Positions 1 through 9,276 of a stretch of DNA of 64,000 nt are shown here, piece by piece. The DNA comes from Chryseobacterium indologenes. GTDB lineage: Bacteria; Bacteroidota; Bacteroidia; Flavobacteriales; Weeksellaceae. Where the stretch lies: positions 4,340,001-4,404,000 of the forward strand of contig CP065590.1 in NCBI GenBank assembly GCA_016025055.1, read 5' to 3'. Under the pieces are notes generated by a model, which was not told the origin of the DNA, made no database searches, and worked only from the letters and a program-made list of their open reading frames with translations. The translations under genes were made by a program, and so were the position numbers. How positions within the stretch are numbered: the stretch's first letter is position 1; each line of letters starts with the position of its first letter.

Positions 1-23
1 AAATCAAACCAGGATGATGATAT

Positions 24-515
24 TTATAGCATTTCACTTCTTTTTTCAAACATGATAACGTCTTTCCATACACCGTTGAGTTTTCCTAATCTTTTGCGAA
101 CTCCCACTATTCTGAAGCCGTTTTTCTGGTGAAATTTAACTGAAGCGTCATTGTCAGAGAAGATGTTGGTCTGTAATGTCCAGAATCCGTGGTCCTCGCT
201 ATCTAAAATCATCTTTTTAAGCAATACCGAACCCAATCCCTTTCCCTGATATTCATTATCGAAATAGATACTTACTTCCGCCACTCCTTTGAAACATTCT
301 CTTTTGCTTACCGGCTTTAGGGCACACCATCCCACGACTTTATTATCTTCGTTTTCGAGTACCCAGCGGCAATCATTAAAATATTCCATATCCCAGGCCT
401 CAGCGGTTGGAATTTCTGTTTCGAAAGTGGCCATTCCGCTATCCACACCTTGTTTAAAGATTTCCAGCACACGGCTTTCGTCGCTGGGAAGCATTTCTCT
501 TAATTCGTAATTCAT
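24..515 (-). CDS. GNAT family N-acetyltransferase (phosphinothricin acetyltransferase-like)
   Basis: A 163-residue single-domain GNAT protein that should transfer an acetyl group from acetyl-CoA to an amine. The acetyl-CoA loop QGKGLG is at residues 90-95, and the C-terminal stretch FHQKNGFRIVGVRKRLGK (about 128-145) resembles the PAT/YncA branch, which acts on phosphinothricin, methionine sulfone or related small amines. No signal peptide, so cytoplasmic. Its start lies 5 bases after the stop of the DUF421 gene, so the two are probably co-transcribed. The fold call is firm; the substrate is not shown by sequence. Confidence 0.85.
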   Translation of the reverse strand: MNYELREMLPSDESRVLEIFKQGVDSGMATFETEIPTAEAWDMEYFNDCRWVLENEDNKVVGWCALKPVSKRECFKGVAEVSIYFDNEYQGKGLGSVLLKKMILDSEDHGFWTLQTNIFSDNDASVKFHQKNGFRIVGVRKRLGKLNGVWKDVIMFEKRSEML

Positions 516-520
516 TGCGT

Positions 521-1033
521 TTAGTGATATTTTCTTTTTATTTTTCTTTTAATCCTTGCATAATGGGTCTGTTTACTTTTTCCGTCTTCAGAAACCACAC
601 TGATATTCCCGTCTACTTCCAGAACAGATAATTTTACATGTTTTATATCTTCAATACCATGTTCACGAATGGCTTCCTCCAGTTCGTCCTGTGTAATTTT
701 TACACGGTTTAAAGCCGTCTGATCCGCAATTCCGTCCCTAATCAATATGACAGGTTCATCTTCCATAAAGGTTTCGAAAGAACGGCTTGAGAACATTAAC
801 CGTTTCAAAATGAAATTAGCTAAAAACAGGACGAGCGCAGCCACAATGCCACCTTGTAATGATGTGTCGGGTCCTACCATTGCGTTTTGAACTGCATTGG
901 AAATCAAAAGCAACAAAACAACATCCCCGGCATTAAGCTGAGAAAGCTGATTTTTTCCAAACAGACGAATTCCGATTACCATAAACAGGTAAACACAAAG
1001 GGAACGGACTGCAACATTGAGAATAGGATCCAC
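521..1033 (-). CDS. DUF421 (YetF-like) membrane protein
   Basis: A 170-residue protein. Residues 1-75 hold three hydrophobic segments (around RSLCVYLFMVIGIRLFG, DVVLLLLISNAVQN and GGIVAALVLFLANFIL). A soluble part follows with VILIRDGIADQTALNRVKITQDE, typical of the DUF421/YetF C-terminal domain. The tail is very basic (RIKRKIKRKYH). The family is widespread but its function is unknown. It precedes the acetyltransferase gene by 5 bases and is divergent from the lipoprotein gene at 1223, with which it shares a 189-base upstream region. Confidence 0.85.
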   Translation of the reverse strand: MDPILNVAVRSLCVYLFMVIGIRLFGKNQLSQLNAGDVVLLLLISNAVQNAMVGPDTSLQGGIVAALVLFLANFILKRLMFSSRSFETFMEDEPVILIRDGIADQTALNRVKITQDELEEAIREHGIEDIKHVKLSVLEVDGNISVVSEDGKSKQTHYARIKRKIKRKYH

Positions 1034-1222
1034 TATTTTTTTATCTACTCAAATGTATTGATTTTTTACGATTGATGCGAAAAGTATTTATTGCATTTAC
1101 GGAATAAAATATACAAAAGCATTCAGGATAAAATCCTCCTGTAAGAGACTTTGCCCGTTACTTAAATATATTACAGCTTTGGTATATATTTTGAACCCAA
1201 AGTGTGAGTAAATACACAAATC

Positions 1223-1771
1223 ATGATGAAACAATTTCTGGTATATCTTGGTATTTTATTTTTCGCTATCTCCTGCAATAAAAAGGGAGAGTCAGCTGCA
1301 TCAGTCAGTGACAGCATTAGCATTACAGCAAAGATCAATGCACTGTACAGCCAGTATGGGAAGTCTAATGAAATGGTTTACAAGCAACCAATTCCGGGCG
1401 ATTTATTTTCCGAAAGCCTGAAAAAAGAACTGGAAAAAGCCATAGAAACTTCAAAAGCAGATATGGAAAAAGTGAAAAAGAGCGCCCATCCGGATGAGAA
1501 ACCCCTGATATTTGAAGGAGCCATTTTTTCAAGTTTATATGAGGGCTTTACCAGGTATAAGATTCAATCCACAGATATTCATGATACAACAGCTGATGTG
1601 ACGGTTCAGTTTGAATATAATCAGGCTACTCCTCATGTAGTATGGACGGATAAGGTACATTGTATCAAGGAAAATAACCAATGGAAAATAGACAATATCA
1701 GTTTTGATCCGATAGGGAATTCAGGAAACCTGAAGATAAGACTTTCTGATTTTATTCAAAATACGCCTTAA
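1223..1771 (+). CDS. Putative lipoprotein, DUF3828-like
   Basis: A 182-residue protein with a lipoprotein signal peptide: a hydrophobic N-terminus and lipobox AISC with cysteine 18, so probably anchored in a membrane facing the periplasm. The C-terminal segment VVWTDKVHCIKENNQWKIDNISF resembles the end of DUF3828/NTF2-like secreted domains, but this is a weak match made by eye. Two ATG codons are adjacent (1223 and 1226) and either could be used. It is a single-gene unit ended by the hairpin at 1776-1799. Specific function unknown. Confidence 0.7.
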   Translation: MMKQFLVYLGILFFAISCNKKGESAASVSDSISITAKINALYSQYGKSNEMVYKQPIPGDLFSESLKKELEKAIETSKADMEKVKKSAHPDEKPLIFEGAIFSSLYEGFTRYKIQSTDIHDTTADVTVQFEYNQATPHVVWTDKVHCIKENNQWKIDNISFDPIGNSGNLKIRLSDFIQNTP

Positions 1772-1775
1772 TAGA

Positions 1776-1808
1776 AAAACCGCTTTTGGAAGCGGTTTTA
1801 TATTTTTT
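1776..1808 (+). terminator. Rho-independent terminator of the lipoprotein gene
   Basis: Perfect stem AAAACCGCTT / AAGCGGTTTT around TTGG (1776-1799), followed by a T-rich tract. It lies 5 bases past the stop of the upstream gene. It abuts the stop of the small gene on the other strand and could serve both directions. Confidence 0.85.
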
Positions 1809-1942
1809 TACGGACATTGAACGATTGGAACGTCACTGCAAAAAACTTTATTTGCCCATTCGCAATACGTGCAGTATTGTTTAGGTTCTCCTCCGTACAC
1901 TGATTTCAAATCTGACTTCGTCAGTTTCTTTACATTTTTCAT
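1808..1942 (-). CDS. Small bacteriocin-like peptide with double-glycine leader
   Basis: A 44-residue ORF beginning MKNVKKLTKSDLKSVYGG. The leader has the lysine-rich 'KKLTKSDLKSVxGG' pattern seen in many Chryseobacterium 'bacteriocin-like' small proteins and in grasp-with-SPASM-type precursors. After Gly17-Gly18 the 26-residue core carries four cysteines (24, 27, 35, 43). Such precursors are typically cut after the double glycine and exported by peptidase-containing ABC transporters. No modification enzyme, immunity gene or exporter sits beside it. The coding potential is my reading of leader and length; expression is not shown. Confidence 0.65.
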   Translation of the reverse strand: MKNVKKLTKSDLKSVYGGEPKQYCTYCEWANKVFCSDVPIVQCP

Positions 1943-2115
1943 ATGGTTTTAATTTTATGGTATTTCAAAAATATATCTATTTTATGCCTAAAATATTATA
2001 GGTTTACCATAAAATTTTACAAGATTATCACCCATATTATAAAATGAAAACATTTTTGAAATACGCAACTCATACAATTCAAAGGAGATAGGATTTTTGA
2101 CCGTTTTTTTCTTTG

Positions 2116-2520
2116 CTATCTGTTATTAATCTCGACAGTTACCGGCATCACGTAAGTATAGGCAACCATATTGTCACTTAGTTTTCTGCGGTCTACTCTA
2201 TAATCCAGTTCACTGAGAACGGTTTCAATTTCTTTGCTTACAGTTTTGCAGTCTCCTGTTGAATGTACATTGACAATTTTTCCGTTATCCGCAATATCAA
2301 ATTTTACTACGGAATTCACTGTTCCCTGTTTATAGTCTGTATTGGTAAGATCAAAATTTTCAACCAGCTTATTTCTAATATCGTTAAAGGTTTCATTTTT
2401 ATTCAGTTGGATTTCCTCTATGGTATTGTGGTCTGTAGCCTGAGCCTTAACCGTATTGGATACTGTTGCGAATCCACAAACAAAAAGTGCTGCCATTATT
2501 ATTTGAATTCTATTTTTCAT
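2116..2520 (-). CDS. Secreted TonB-C-terminal-like protein
   Basis: A 134-residue protein with a cleavable signal peptide (residues 1-27, hydrophobic core IIMAALFVCGFATV, site near VKA-QA). The mature part GTVNSVVKFDIADNGKIVNVHSTGDCKTVSKEIETVLSELD has the 'V.F.I...G.I..V...' pattern of stand-alone TonB C-terminal-fold periplasmic proteins of Bacteroidota. There is no membrane anchor for energy transduction, so a TonB motor role is unlikely. It is monocistronic, with an AT-rich upstream region. Function unknown. Confidence 0.65.
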   Translation of the reverse strand: MKNRIQIIMAALFVCGFATVSNTVKAQATDHNTIEEIQLNKNETFNDIRNKLVENFDLTNTDYKQGTVNSVVKFDIADNGKIVNVHSTGDCKTVSKEIETVLSELDYRVDRRKLSDNMVAYTYVMPVTVEINNR

Positions 2521-2702
2521 AACTATTTGGTTTTAAATATTATACTAAACTTATTCTGAACCTCTTACCAAAGTTATTAAAATTATTCATACTAAATTCA
2601 TATTGAGTTAACATTCAGTTAACATTAAAACATAAATAACTGATTTTCAATTAAATAAATTTTAAATAATTGAAAAATTTAATATTGGAACCTCTTGAAA
2701 AC

Positions 2703-2737
2703 AAAAAAAGAATCTGCTTTTGCAAATTCTTTTTTAT
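2703..2737 (-). terminator. Terminator downstream of uvrA
   Basis: On the minus strand AAAAAAGAATTTGC-AAAA-GCAGATTCTTTTTTT, a near-perfect stem ending in a T run, starting about 19 bases after the uvrA stop. Confidence 0.85.
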
Positions 2738-2755
2738 ACATATGTTACTATTATC

Positions 2756-5586
2756 TTATTCCAGTTCCCTCTTCAAAAACTTCCCAGTCAGGCTTTTCTT
2801 TGATTTCACAATTTCTTCAGGAGTTCCCTGTGCTACAATCTGCCCGCCGTGTTTTCCTCCTTCCGGTCCTACGTCGATGATATGATCTGCCAGTTTGATG
2901 ACATCCATATTATGTTCGATGATGATGAATGAATTTCCTAGTTCTACCAGTTGATTAATAGCATCCATCAAAATTTTCACATCTTCAAAATGAAGTCCTG
3001 TAGTAGGTTCATCAAGGATATAAAGGGTGTTTCCGGTTTGTCTTTTTGCTAATTCGGTTGCCAGCTTGATACGTTGGGCTTCTCCTCCTGAAAGGGTTGT
3101 TGATTGCTGTCCTAAGGTAATATATCCTAATCCGACATCCTGTAAGGTTTTAACTTTGGCAAAAATCTTAGGAATCGGCTGGAAAAATTCTACGGCTTCA
3201 TCAATCGTCATGTCCAGTACATCAGAAATGGATTTTCCTTTGTAACGAACTTCAAGGGTTTCCCTGTTAAAACGTTTTCCATTACAGGTTTCACAATGAA
3301 CGTAAACATCGGGAAGGAAGTTCATTTCAATCACCTTTAATCCTCCGCCCTGGCAGGTCTCACACCTTCCACCTTTTACGTTGAAAGAGAATCTTCCAGG
3401 TTTGTAGCCGCGGATTTTACTTTCCGGCAATTCTGCGAAAAGGTTTCTGATGTCGGTAAACATTCCTGTATACGTAGCAGGATTGGAGCGCGGTGTCCTT
3501 CCGATCGGAGTCTGGTCTACATCTACAATTTTGTCGATATTTTCCAGGCCCTCAATTTTTTTGTACGGTAGAGGTTCCTGAACGGCTCTGTAGAAATGCT
3601 TATTCAGGATCGGATATAAAGTTCCGTTGATCAGGGAAGATTTTCCGCTTCCTGAAATTCCTGTAACGACAACTAATTTTCCAAGGGGAATATCAAGGGT
3701 TACATTTTTAAGGTTATTTCCTGTCGCTCCTTTCAGTACAATATTTTTGCCACTTCCGGCTCGTCTTTCTGCCGGAATTTCGATCTTTCTTTTTCCGTTG
3801 ATATATTGTGCAGTAATGGTATCTGCCTTTAATAAATCTTTCGGTTTTCCCTGCCAAAGTATTTCACCTCCAAATTTTCCGGCTTTCGGGCCGATATCCA
3901 ATACCTCATCGGCTTCGAGAATCATATCTTTATCGTGTTCTACCACCAATACTGAATTTCCGATATCCCTCAGGTTTTTCAGTGAGTGAATCAGTCTTTC
4001 ATTGTCTCTCTGGTGAAGCCCGATACTTGGCTCATCAAGAATATACAGGACATTCACGAGCTGAGATCCGATCTGAGTGGCCAGACGAATTCTTTGCGAT
4101 TCTCCTCCTGAAAGGGTTTTTGAACTTCTGCTCAGGCTTAAATAATCTAATCCGACATCTAAAAGGAACTGAAGTCTTGTTTCAATTTCCTTTAAGATTT
4201 CGTGAGCAATAATTTTATTTTTCTCCGAAAATTTATCTTTAACATCAGCCAGCCATTCTTTTAAATCAGCAAGACTTAAAGCATTGACCTCAGCAATATT
4301 TTTTCCGTCAATTTTAAAGCTTAAGCTTGAAGGCTGAAGACGGGTTCCGTGACATTCCGGACAGGTTTCTTCTGTGGTAAAATGTCTTTCCAGTAAAATA
4401 GCTTCGTACGATTCCCTCTCATCAATAATCTCTTCCATGAAAGCAATCAAACCATCGAAACTGATCTTTATTTTCTTGGTGATTCCTGCATACTTAAGGT
4501 CTTTATTGAATTCTTTGTGACAACCATTATAAATATAGTCTAATGCTTCATCAGGAATATCCTGTAAAGGAGTTGTCATTCCAAGACCAAAGATCTCGAG
4601 GATATTTTTGATCTGTGACAGAATCCATTTGTTGGATTTGATATCTTCCAATGGCAAAAGCCCACCCTGGTTGATGGATAATTTAGGATTGTCTACGAAG
4701 TAATCTGTATTGATCTTTTTAATCATTCCCAGCCCCTTACAATTGGGGCAGCTTCCTTTCGGAGAGTTGAACGAGAATGTATTCGGTTCCGGCAATGCTA
4801 ATGAATGTCCGGTTTCAGCATCCATAAGGTTTTTGGAGAAATACTCAATTTCTGAACTTCCGAGTTTCTGGATTCCTATAATTCCTTCTCCCATTTCCAT
4901 TGCTGTCCGCAATGATTTTTCCATTCTGCTTTCGGAAGCTTTTTCTCCAATGATCCAGCGATCGATTACAATATCGATATCATGGGTTTTATAACGGTCA
5001 AGTTTCAGATCGTATTCGATATCCTGAACTTCGCCGTCTATTCTGGCCTGCCCGTATCCTTTTTGGCCATCTGTACAAAAAGTTCATGATAATGTCCTTT
5101 CCTGGATCGTACTACAGGAGCCAGCAACATGATCTTTTCTGTTTTGTAATTCTGCTTGATGGTTTCAAGAATCTGCTCTTCGGTATAGCTGACCAGTTTC
5201 TGACCTGTTGTTAATGAATATGCATCAGATACTCTTGCATACAAAAGACGCAGGAAATCATAGAGTTCGGTAACCGTTCCTACAGTAGAACGGGGATTTT
5301 TATTGGTTGTTTTCTGCTCAATAGCGATCACAGGAGAAAGTCCTTCGATTTTGTCTACATCAGGACGCTCCAGACCTCCTAAAAACTGACGTGCATAGGC
5401 AGAGAATGTTTCTATATACCGACGCTGGCCTTCTGCAAAGATGGTATCAAAAGCCAGTGAAGATTTTCCACTCCCGGAAAGACCGGTGATTACGACCAGT
5501 TCATTACGCGGGATTTTTACATTAATATTTTTTAGATTGTGTTCACGAGCTCCGTAAACTTCTATATATTCTGTTGATTTGCTCAT
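2756..5586 (-). CDS. uvrA: UvrABC excinuclease subunit A (single-base frameshift in this sequence)
   Basis: Damage-recognition ATPase of nucleotide excision repair. The N-terminal part has Walker [10 protein letters not shown] (lysine 41). The rest carries the zinc-binding CPNCKG and CPECHG, the ABC signature [12 protein letters not shown], a second Walker [18 protein letters not shown]...CETCNG and the second signature [12 protein letters not shown], in normal UvrA order. The reading frame breaks at the T run 5060-5064 (A5 in the mRNA). Adding one A restores [18 protein letters not shown] and a 943-residue protein, the usual UvrA length. I chose the start at 5586 ([20 protein letters not shown]) because the 39 upstream in-frame residues look non-conserved. 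Single gene with its own terminator. Probably an assembly error, since nothing else has decayed. Confidence 0.93.
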
Positions 5587-5771
5587 AATTCGGGATGATT
5601 TTGCCTGAAAATCACAACGTGCAAAATTACGGAAATTTTGTGGAATTTTTTTAACTATCTCATGGATAAAAGTTATACCTGCCCGATCGTTTTTGCCACT
5701 CAAATTATGAAATGAAGCTGAAAGTGGCCGAGACCATGTTCTGAGACTGTTTGTTTTTGGTGAATAGAAAT

Positions 5772-5809
5772 AAAAAAAGACTGATATTATTTGTATCAGT
5801 CTTTTTTTT
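5772..5809 (-). terminator. Terminator of the tssE-tssF-lipoprotein operon
   Basis: Stem AAAAAAGACTGATA / TATCAGTCTTTTTT with a 7-base loop. It lies directly after the stop of the DUF3829-like gene and has T runs in both directions. Confidence 0.88.
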
Positions 5810-5817
5810 GAATATTT

Positions 5818-6746
5818 TTATTTCACAAACGTATTGTAAGCACTCAAGACGCTTTCATAAGAGGAATCCATCTGTTGAATATTGCTATCCGGGATCTTAC
5901 CGGCTTCTTTGGAATCTCTGATGAGCTTTCTATAATTATCTACAAAACCTGAGGCAGTTTTGTTAAAGCTTTCAAACTGAGATTTTTTATAAGAATACTG
6001 CTGGTCTTTTACATTGAAATCCATTTTGGAATTGGCTTCTACCAGTCTTGCAAATTCATCATATTTTTTCTGGGCTTCAGCTTCATTAAATTTTCCTTCA
6101 TATTGTTTCCCTAAAAGATCAATCACTGAATCTAAAGAATTCATCACATTTTTGGATGAGATGATATATTCTTTCATGGGATGGTCTTTTAAAATCACCT
6201 CTTCTGCGGCATCTGTAGCAGGTTTTATCTTTGCCATCACATTTTCCCCTGCTGTGAATAAAGCATCTGCATCAGCTTCAATTTCTTTTTTGATGGCTTC
6301 TGCCTTTGCCCCTTTATCATCTTTATAATCCTCAGAATTCATATAGGACTTAAGTTCCTCTACTTTTTTTCTATATTTTCTTTTTTGGCTTTATAGGTAT
6401 TAAAATCGGCTTCAATAGCAGCTTTATCTTTTCCAAATCCGGAAGGAACTTCTTTAATCTTTGAAATCGTATAATCCATGGAGCTGGTGATAATAGGCAT
6501 AATCATCACTCTTCCTCCTTTGGACTTTACTACTGCTTCTTCTGTATATTTTAAGATTCTCTCAATATGTTTGGAAGTATTTTTGTAGGAATCAACAAAA
6601 TTATTATTAAAATCAATAATAGAATTGGCTTCCGTCTCTCCTCCCAGGTTTAAGACAGCATTACCAATTTTTTCTGCACCTTTTTTACAACTTACGGCAG
6701 TAGCTGTCAGAGACAGGGCCATTGCCAACACGATAATCTTTCTCAT
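5818..6746 (-). CDS. DUF3829-like lipoprotein in a T6SS baseplate operon (frameshifted)
   Basis: The start MRKIIVLAMALSLTATAVSCKKG is a lipoprotein signal peptide with cysteine 20. The body is highly charged and helical, consistent with DUF3829/YiiG-type helical lipoproteins. The frame breaks in the T run 6364-6370. One added base joins KKENIEK to VEELKSYMNSEDYKDD and gives 309 residues. Its start lies 23 bases after the tssF stop, so it is the third gene of the tssE-tssF unit. By position it may be an envelope component or anchor for the apparatus, but that is inference only. I could not place it in a named T6SS lipoprotein family. Confidence 0.7.
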
Positions 6747-6769
6747 ATTTTATTCGTTTTGCTTTTCAT

Positions 6770-8653
6770 TTATATATCCTGAAAATCAATATCTTCATTA
6801 CTTATCTTTACTATATATTCAATCCCATCTATTGCTTTTGCAATGATCTGGTTTCTGATAATATTAGCCATATTTTCCCAATAGGCTCTTCCGTAAAAGG
6901 AATAATTCTGTGGAATAATCTCTACTTCAACGGTTCTTACAAAGCCTTCTTTAGGTTTATTGCTGATCATGGTACCTCTTCTGACTCTCACTTCTCTGAG
7001 TTCATCTTTCAGTATCATGCGGCAATAATTTTTAACATCTTCAAGAGAAATAATCTTATCTCTTGTTGTCAGCGCATATTTATACGCCTGAATGCTATCT
7101 GTCCCTTTCTGTTCTTCCGAGCCGCCTAAGGTTTCTGTAAGCAAGACAACCGTCTGCGATTTCAGCTGATTGGAAAGTTCGGTGCCCGGACGCATATGAT
7201 TGGCAAGTGTACAGTGGGTAACCCAAAACGCCGCATAGGTATGGTCTGTTTTTTCTACAGGCTCCATAATGACGTAGTTCAGCTCCTGTCTGATATTTCT
7301 TTTGGCATTGTTAACTTTCTGCACCATTGATTTCATCTTATCAGACATCTCACTGAGCACGCCTTTTACATTATCCCTGTTTAGTAAGGAAAATGCTGCA
7401 ATCTCGTCTCTTGTCAATTCAAGAACATTCGCGATCATGTCTACGGCATTTCGATTGGTGAAACGTTCCATTCCTCCTTTTCGTACGGTGTATAAACCTT
7501 TTTTCAGATCATCGGCAGGTGTGAAAGGGATTTCTGAGTACTTTCTTCCATCACCGTCCTGAACTTCATCTACATACAGGAAATGTTCTCCTTCATCCGT
7601 TACCAGAGGGATGTTATTTCCCATGATATCGAGACTGTATTCTGTTTTTTTCCAACCTCTGTTGTAGATCGGGAAAGCATTGAGTACAAATGAAAAGTTA
7701 TCCAGTATTTCTGCGGAAAACTGCGGTGGAAACTCAAAAGTAAGCCATAAGTACGGTTTATTGTCCAGATATCTTGTAATCTCCTCTTTTTCGGCAAGGA
7801 AATCAAGATTTTGAGGAAGTTGGCCGGGTGCTGAAAACAGGCTTTGAGAAATTCCTGTCACTTCAATAAATTTATGGCGATAGATACTCTTGATATCTTC
7901 AATTATTTTATTACGGATCGACTGTTCTTTAAACATTTGTTCGTACCCGTCAGAATGGCTTTCGGTAAGATAACTCAGTCCTTCTCGTACAAACAAAGGG
8001 TTTCCGTTGCTGGAAACGGTAATATACGGTAACAGTTTATACACAAAATCCAGGTGTTCAAAAGCCGGATTTGAGCAGAAAATACTTAAATATTTAGGGA
8101 AGTTTTCACTGATATATTTGCTTGTATCAATTCCTATGGTAATTTTTCTGTAATCTTCAGTTCTTCCCTGAAACCTTGCAATAGGAATCTTATTGAACCT
8201 GTCGTCAATACTGTAGCAGGTATTTCCCACAAACATTACAGAGGTATGAACTTTATTGATCCGCACATTGCCTACGGGTGTAAAGGGAATGTTCAACTGC
8301 TTATCTGATTCTGATTTTACCGTGGAAGTCATTTGTTTACGGAAGAAAAATTCTGTGTGCTCCAGTAAAACTTCTGAGGAATCGTAAGGCTGCGTAAACG
8401 CAACTGCGTGGGCCGGAATAGGATGAGTATATATAGATGGGGTCAGCAGTTTTGCCAGTTTTTCTAAAATTCGGGCATTCACTGTCTGTATTTCATTATT
8501 CGCTTTAAAGACTTCTGTGCTGAATGCGTCTATGAGCAATTTTACAAAAGGATCCAATGACTGCGGGCTTTTCAATCCCCAGACTTTAGTTGCATTCTGA
8601 AGCATTCTTGCTTTTACAGATTCTTTAGAATAAATATTCTGATCTAAATTCAT
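6770..8653 (-). CDS. tssF: Type VI secretion baseplate subunit TssF
   Basis: A 627-residue TssF/VasA-family protein, the gp6-like wedge component of the contractile T6SS baseplate. The N-terminal region has the family's typical pattern: an early PFVKLLIDAFSTEVFKANNEI segment, then ILEKLAKLLTPSIYTHPIPAHAVAF, then a long beta-rich body. No signal peptide, as expected for a cytoplasmic baseplate protein. It follows tssE by 22 bases and precedes a lipoprotein gene by 23. The usual neighbours (tssG, tssK, tssB/C, hcp, vgrG, clpV) are absent here, so this locus alone cannot make an injectisome. Family assignment is by recognised pattern, not search. Confidence 0.82.
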   Translation of the reverse strand: MNLDQNIYSKESVKARMLQNATKVWGLKSPQSLDPFVKLLIDAFSTEVFKANNEIQTVNARILEKLAKLLTPSIYTHPIPAHAVAFTQPYDSSEVLLEHTEFFFRKQMTSTVKSESDKQLNIPFTPVGNVRINKVHTSVMFVGNTCYSIDDRFNKIPIARFQGRTEDYRKITIGIDTSKYISENFPKYLSIFCSNPAFEHLDFVYKLLPYITVSSNGNPLFVREGLSYLTESHSDGYEQMFKEQSIRNKIIEDIKSIYRHKFIEVTGISQSLFSAPGQLPQNLDFLAEKEEITRYLDNKPYLWLTFEFPPQFSAEILDNFSFVLNAFPIYNRGWKKTEYSLDIMGNNIPLVTDEGEHFLYVDEVQDGDGRKYSEIPFTPADDLKKGLYTVRKGGMERFTNRNAVDMIANVLELTRDEIAAFSLLNRDNVKGVLSEMSDKMKSMVQKVNNAKRNIRQELNYVIMEPVEKTDHTYAAFWVTHCTLANHMRPGTELSNQLKSQTVVLLTETLGGSEEQKGTDSIQAYKYALTTRDKIISLEDVKNYCRMILKDELREVRVRRGTMISNKPKEGFVRTVEVEIIPQNYSFYGRAYWENMANIIRNQIIAKAIDGIEYIVKISNEDIDFQDI

Positions 8654-8675
8654 GATTTCTTAGCTGTTAAAAATA

Positions 8676-9116
8676 TTAATCAATAGACATCGGGCTCAGG
8701 AATAATTCTGTTGAAAAACTGAAACGTTCTCCTGTTTCCTCCATTTTGGCATTGATGGCAATTCTTACTTTCTTTTTAATTTCTGTGTGTTCTTTGGTGT
8801 CGTAGCTGTGTTCTACGAATTGGATATGAGCATCAATCTGCGGGTGTACAATTCTTGGTTCGTATTCCTGAATTTGTCTGCGAAGGCTTTTGATAAAAAC
8901 ATTTTCCCAGACGGCACTTGTAACTCCGTTGTCGAATTCCAGGTTCCAAACGTCGTTTCCGTAGTTTTCATCATATCTGTTTTCTCCCTTTTTGGTGGTG
9001 ATCAGCAGCATAATATTGTGAGCTATGCTTTCTCCCATATCGCAGGTATCGATACTTCCGCCTTCGGTCATTAAAGTAGACGGCACGAAAGGCATTCTGT
9101 AATTTGGTGTATCCAT
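8676..9116 (-). CDS. tssE: Type VI secretion baseplate subunit TssE (gp25-like)
   Basis: A 146-residue protein with the gp25/lysozyme-related wedge signature KGENRYDENYGNDVWNLEF (residues 43-61). The NRY...YG pattern is common to T4 gp25 and TssE proteins. The conserved EPR is present in YEPRIVHPQ (about 85-93). It is the first gene of a tight three-gene unit with tssF and the DUF3829-like lipoprotein. In contractile systems gp25-like proteins join wedge to sheath. The length is normal and no start alternative seems better than MDTPNYRMPFVP. Confidence 0.82.
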   Translation of the reverse strand: MDTPNYRMPFVPSTLMTEGGSIDTCDMGESIAHNIMLLITTKKGENRYDENYGNDVWNLEFDNGVTSAVWENVFIKSLRRQIQEYEPRIVHPQIDAHIQFVEHSYDTKEHTEIKKKVRIAINAKMEETGERFSFSTELFLSPMSID

Positions 9117-9221
9117 AACTTTTTGTTTTTACTTCATGGTTGTGTTTACTTAAAAACGAAAGACCAAAATACAAATTTTCACTAAATAATTATTACAATA
9201 CCTTAAAATATTATTCAAAAA

Positions 9222-9251
9222 CAGGGCTTTCAAAACAAATTGAAAGCCCTG
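9222..9251 (-). terminator. Terminator of the amino acid permease gene
   Basis: Perfect 12-bp stem CAGGGCTTTCAA / TTGAAAGCCCTG with a 6-base loop (AACAAA), followed on the minus strand by TTTTTG. It lies 25 bases beyond the permease stop. Confidence 0.9.
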
Positions 9252-9276
9252 CATTGGTTATTTTTAGTATGTCATT

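Noticed and set aside
5060..5064. Programmed frameshift in uvrA
   Set aside because: No slippery heptamer plus structure specific to this site, UvrA is not known to need one, and eleven other genes carry the same kind of indel.
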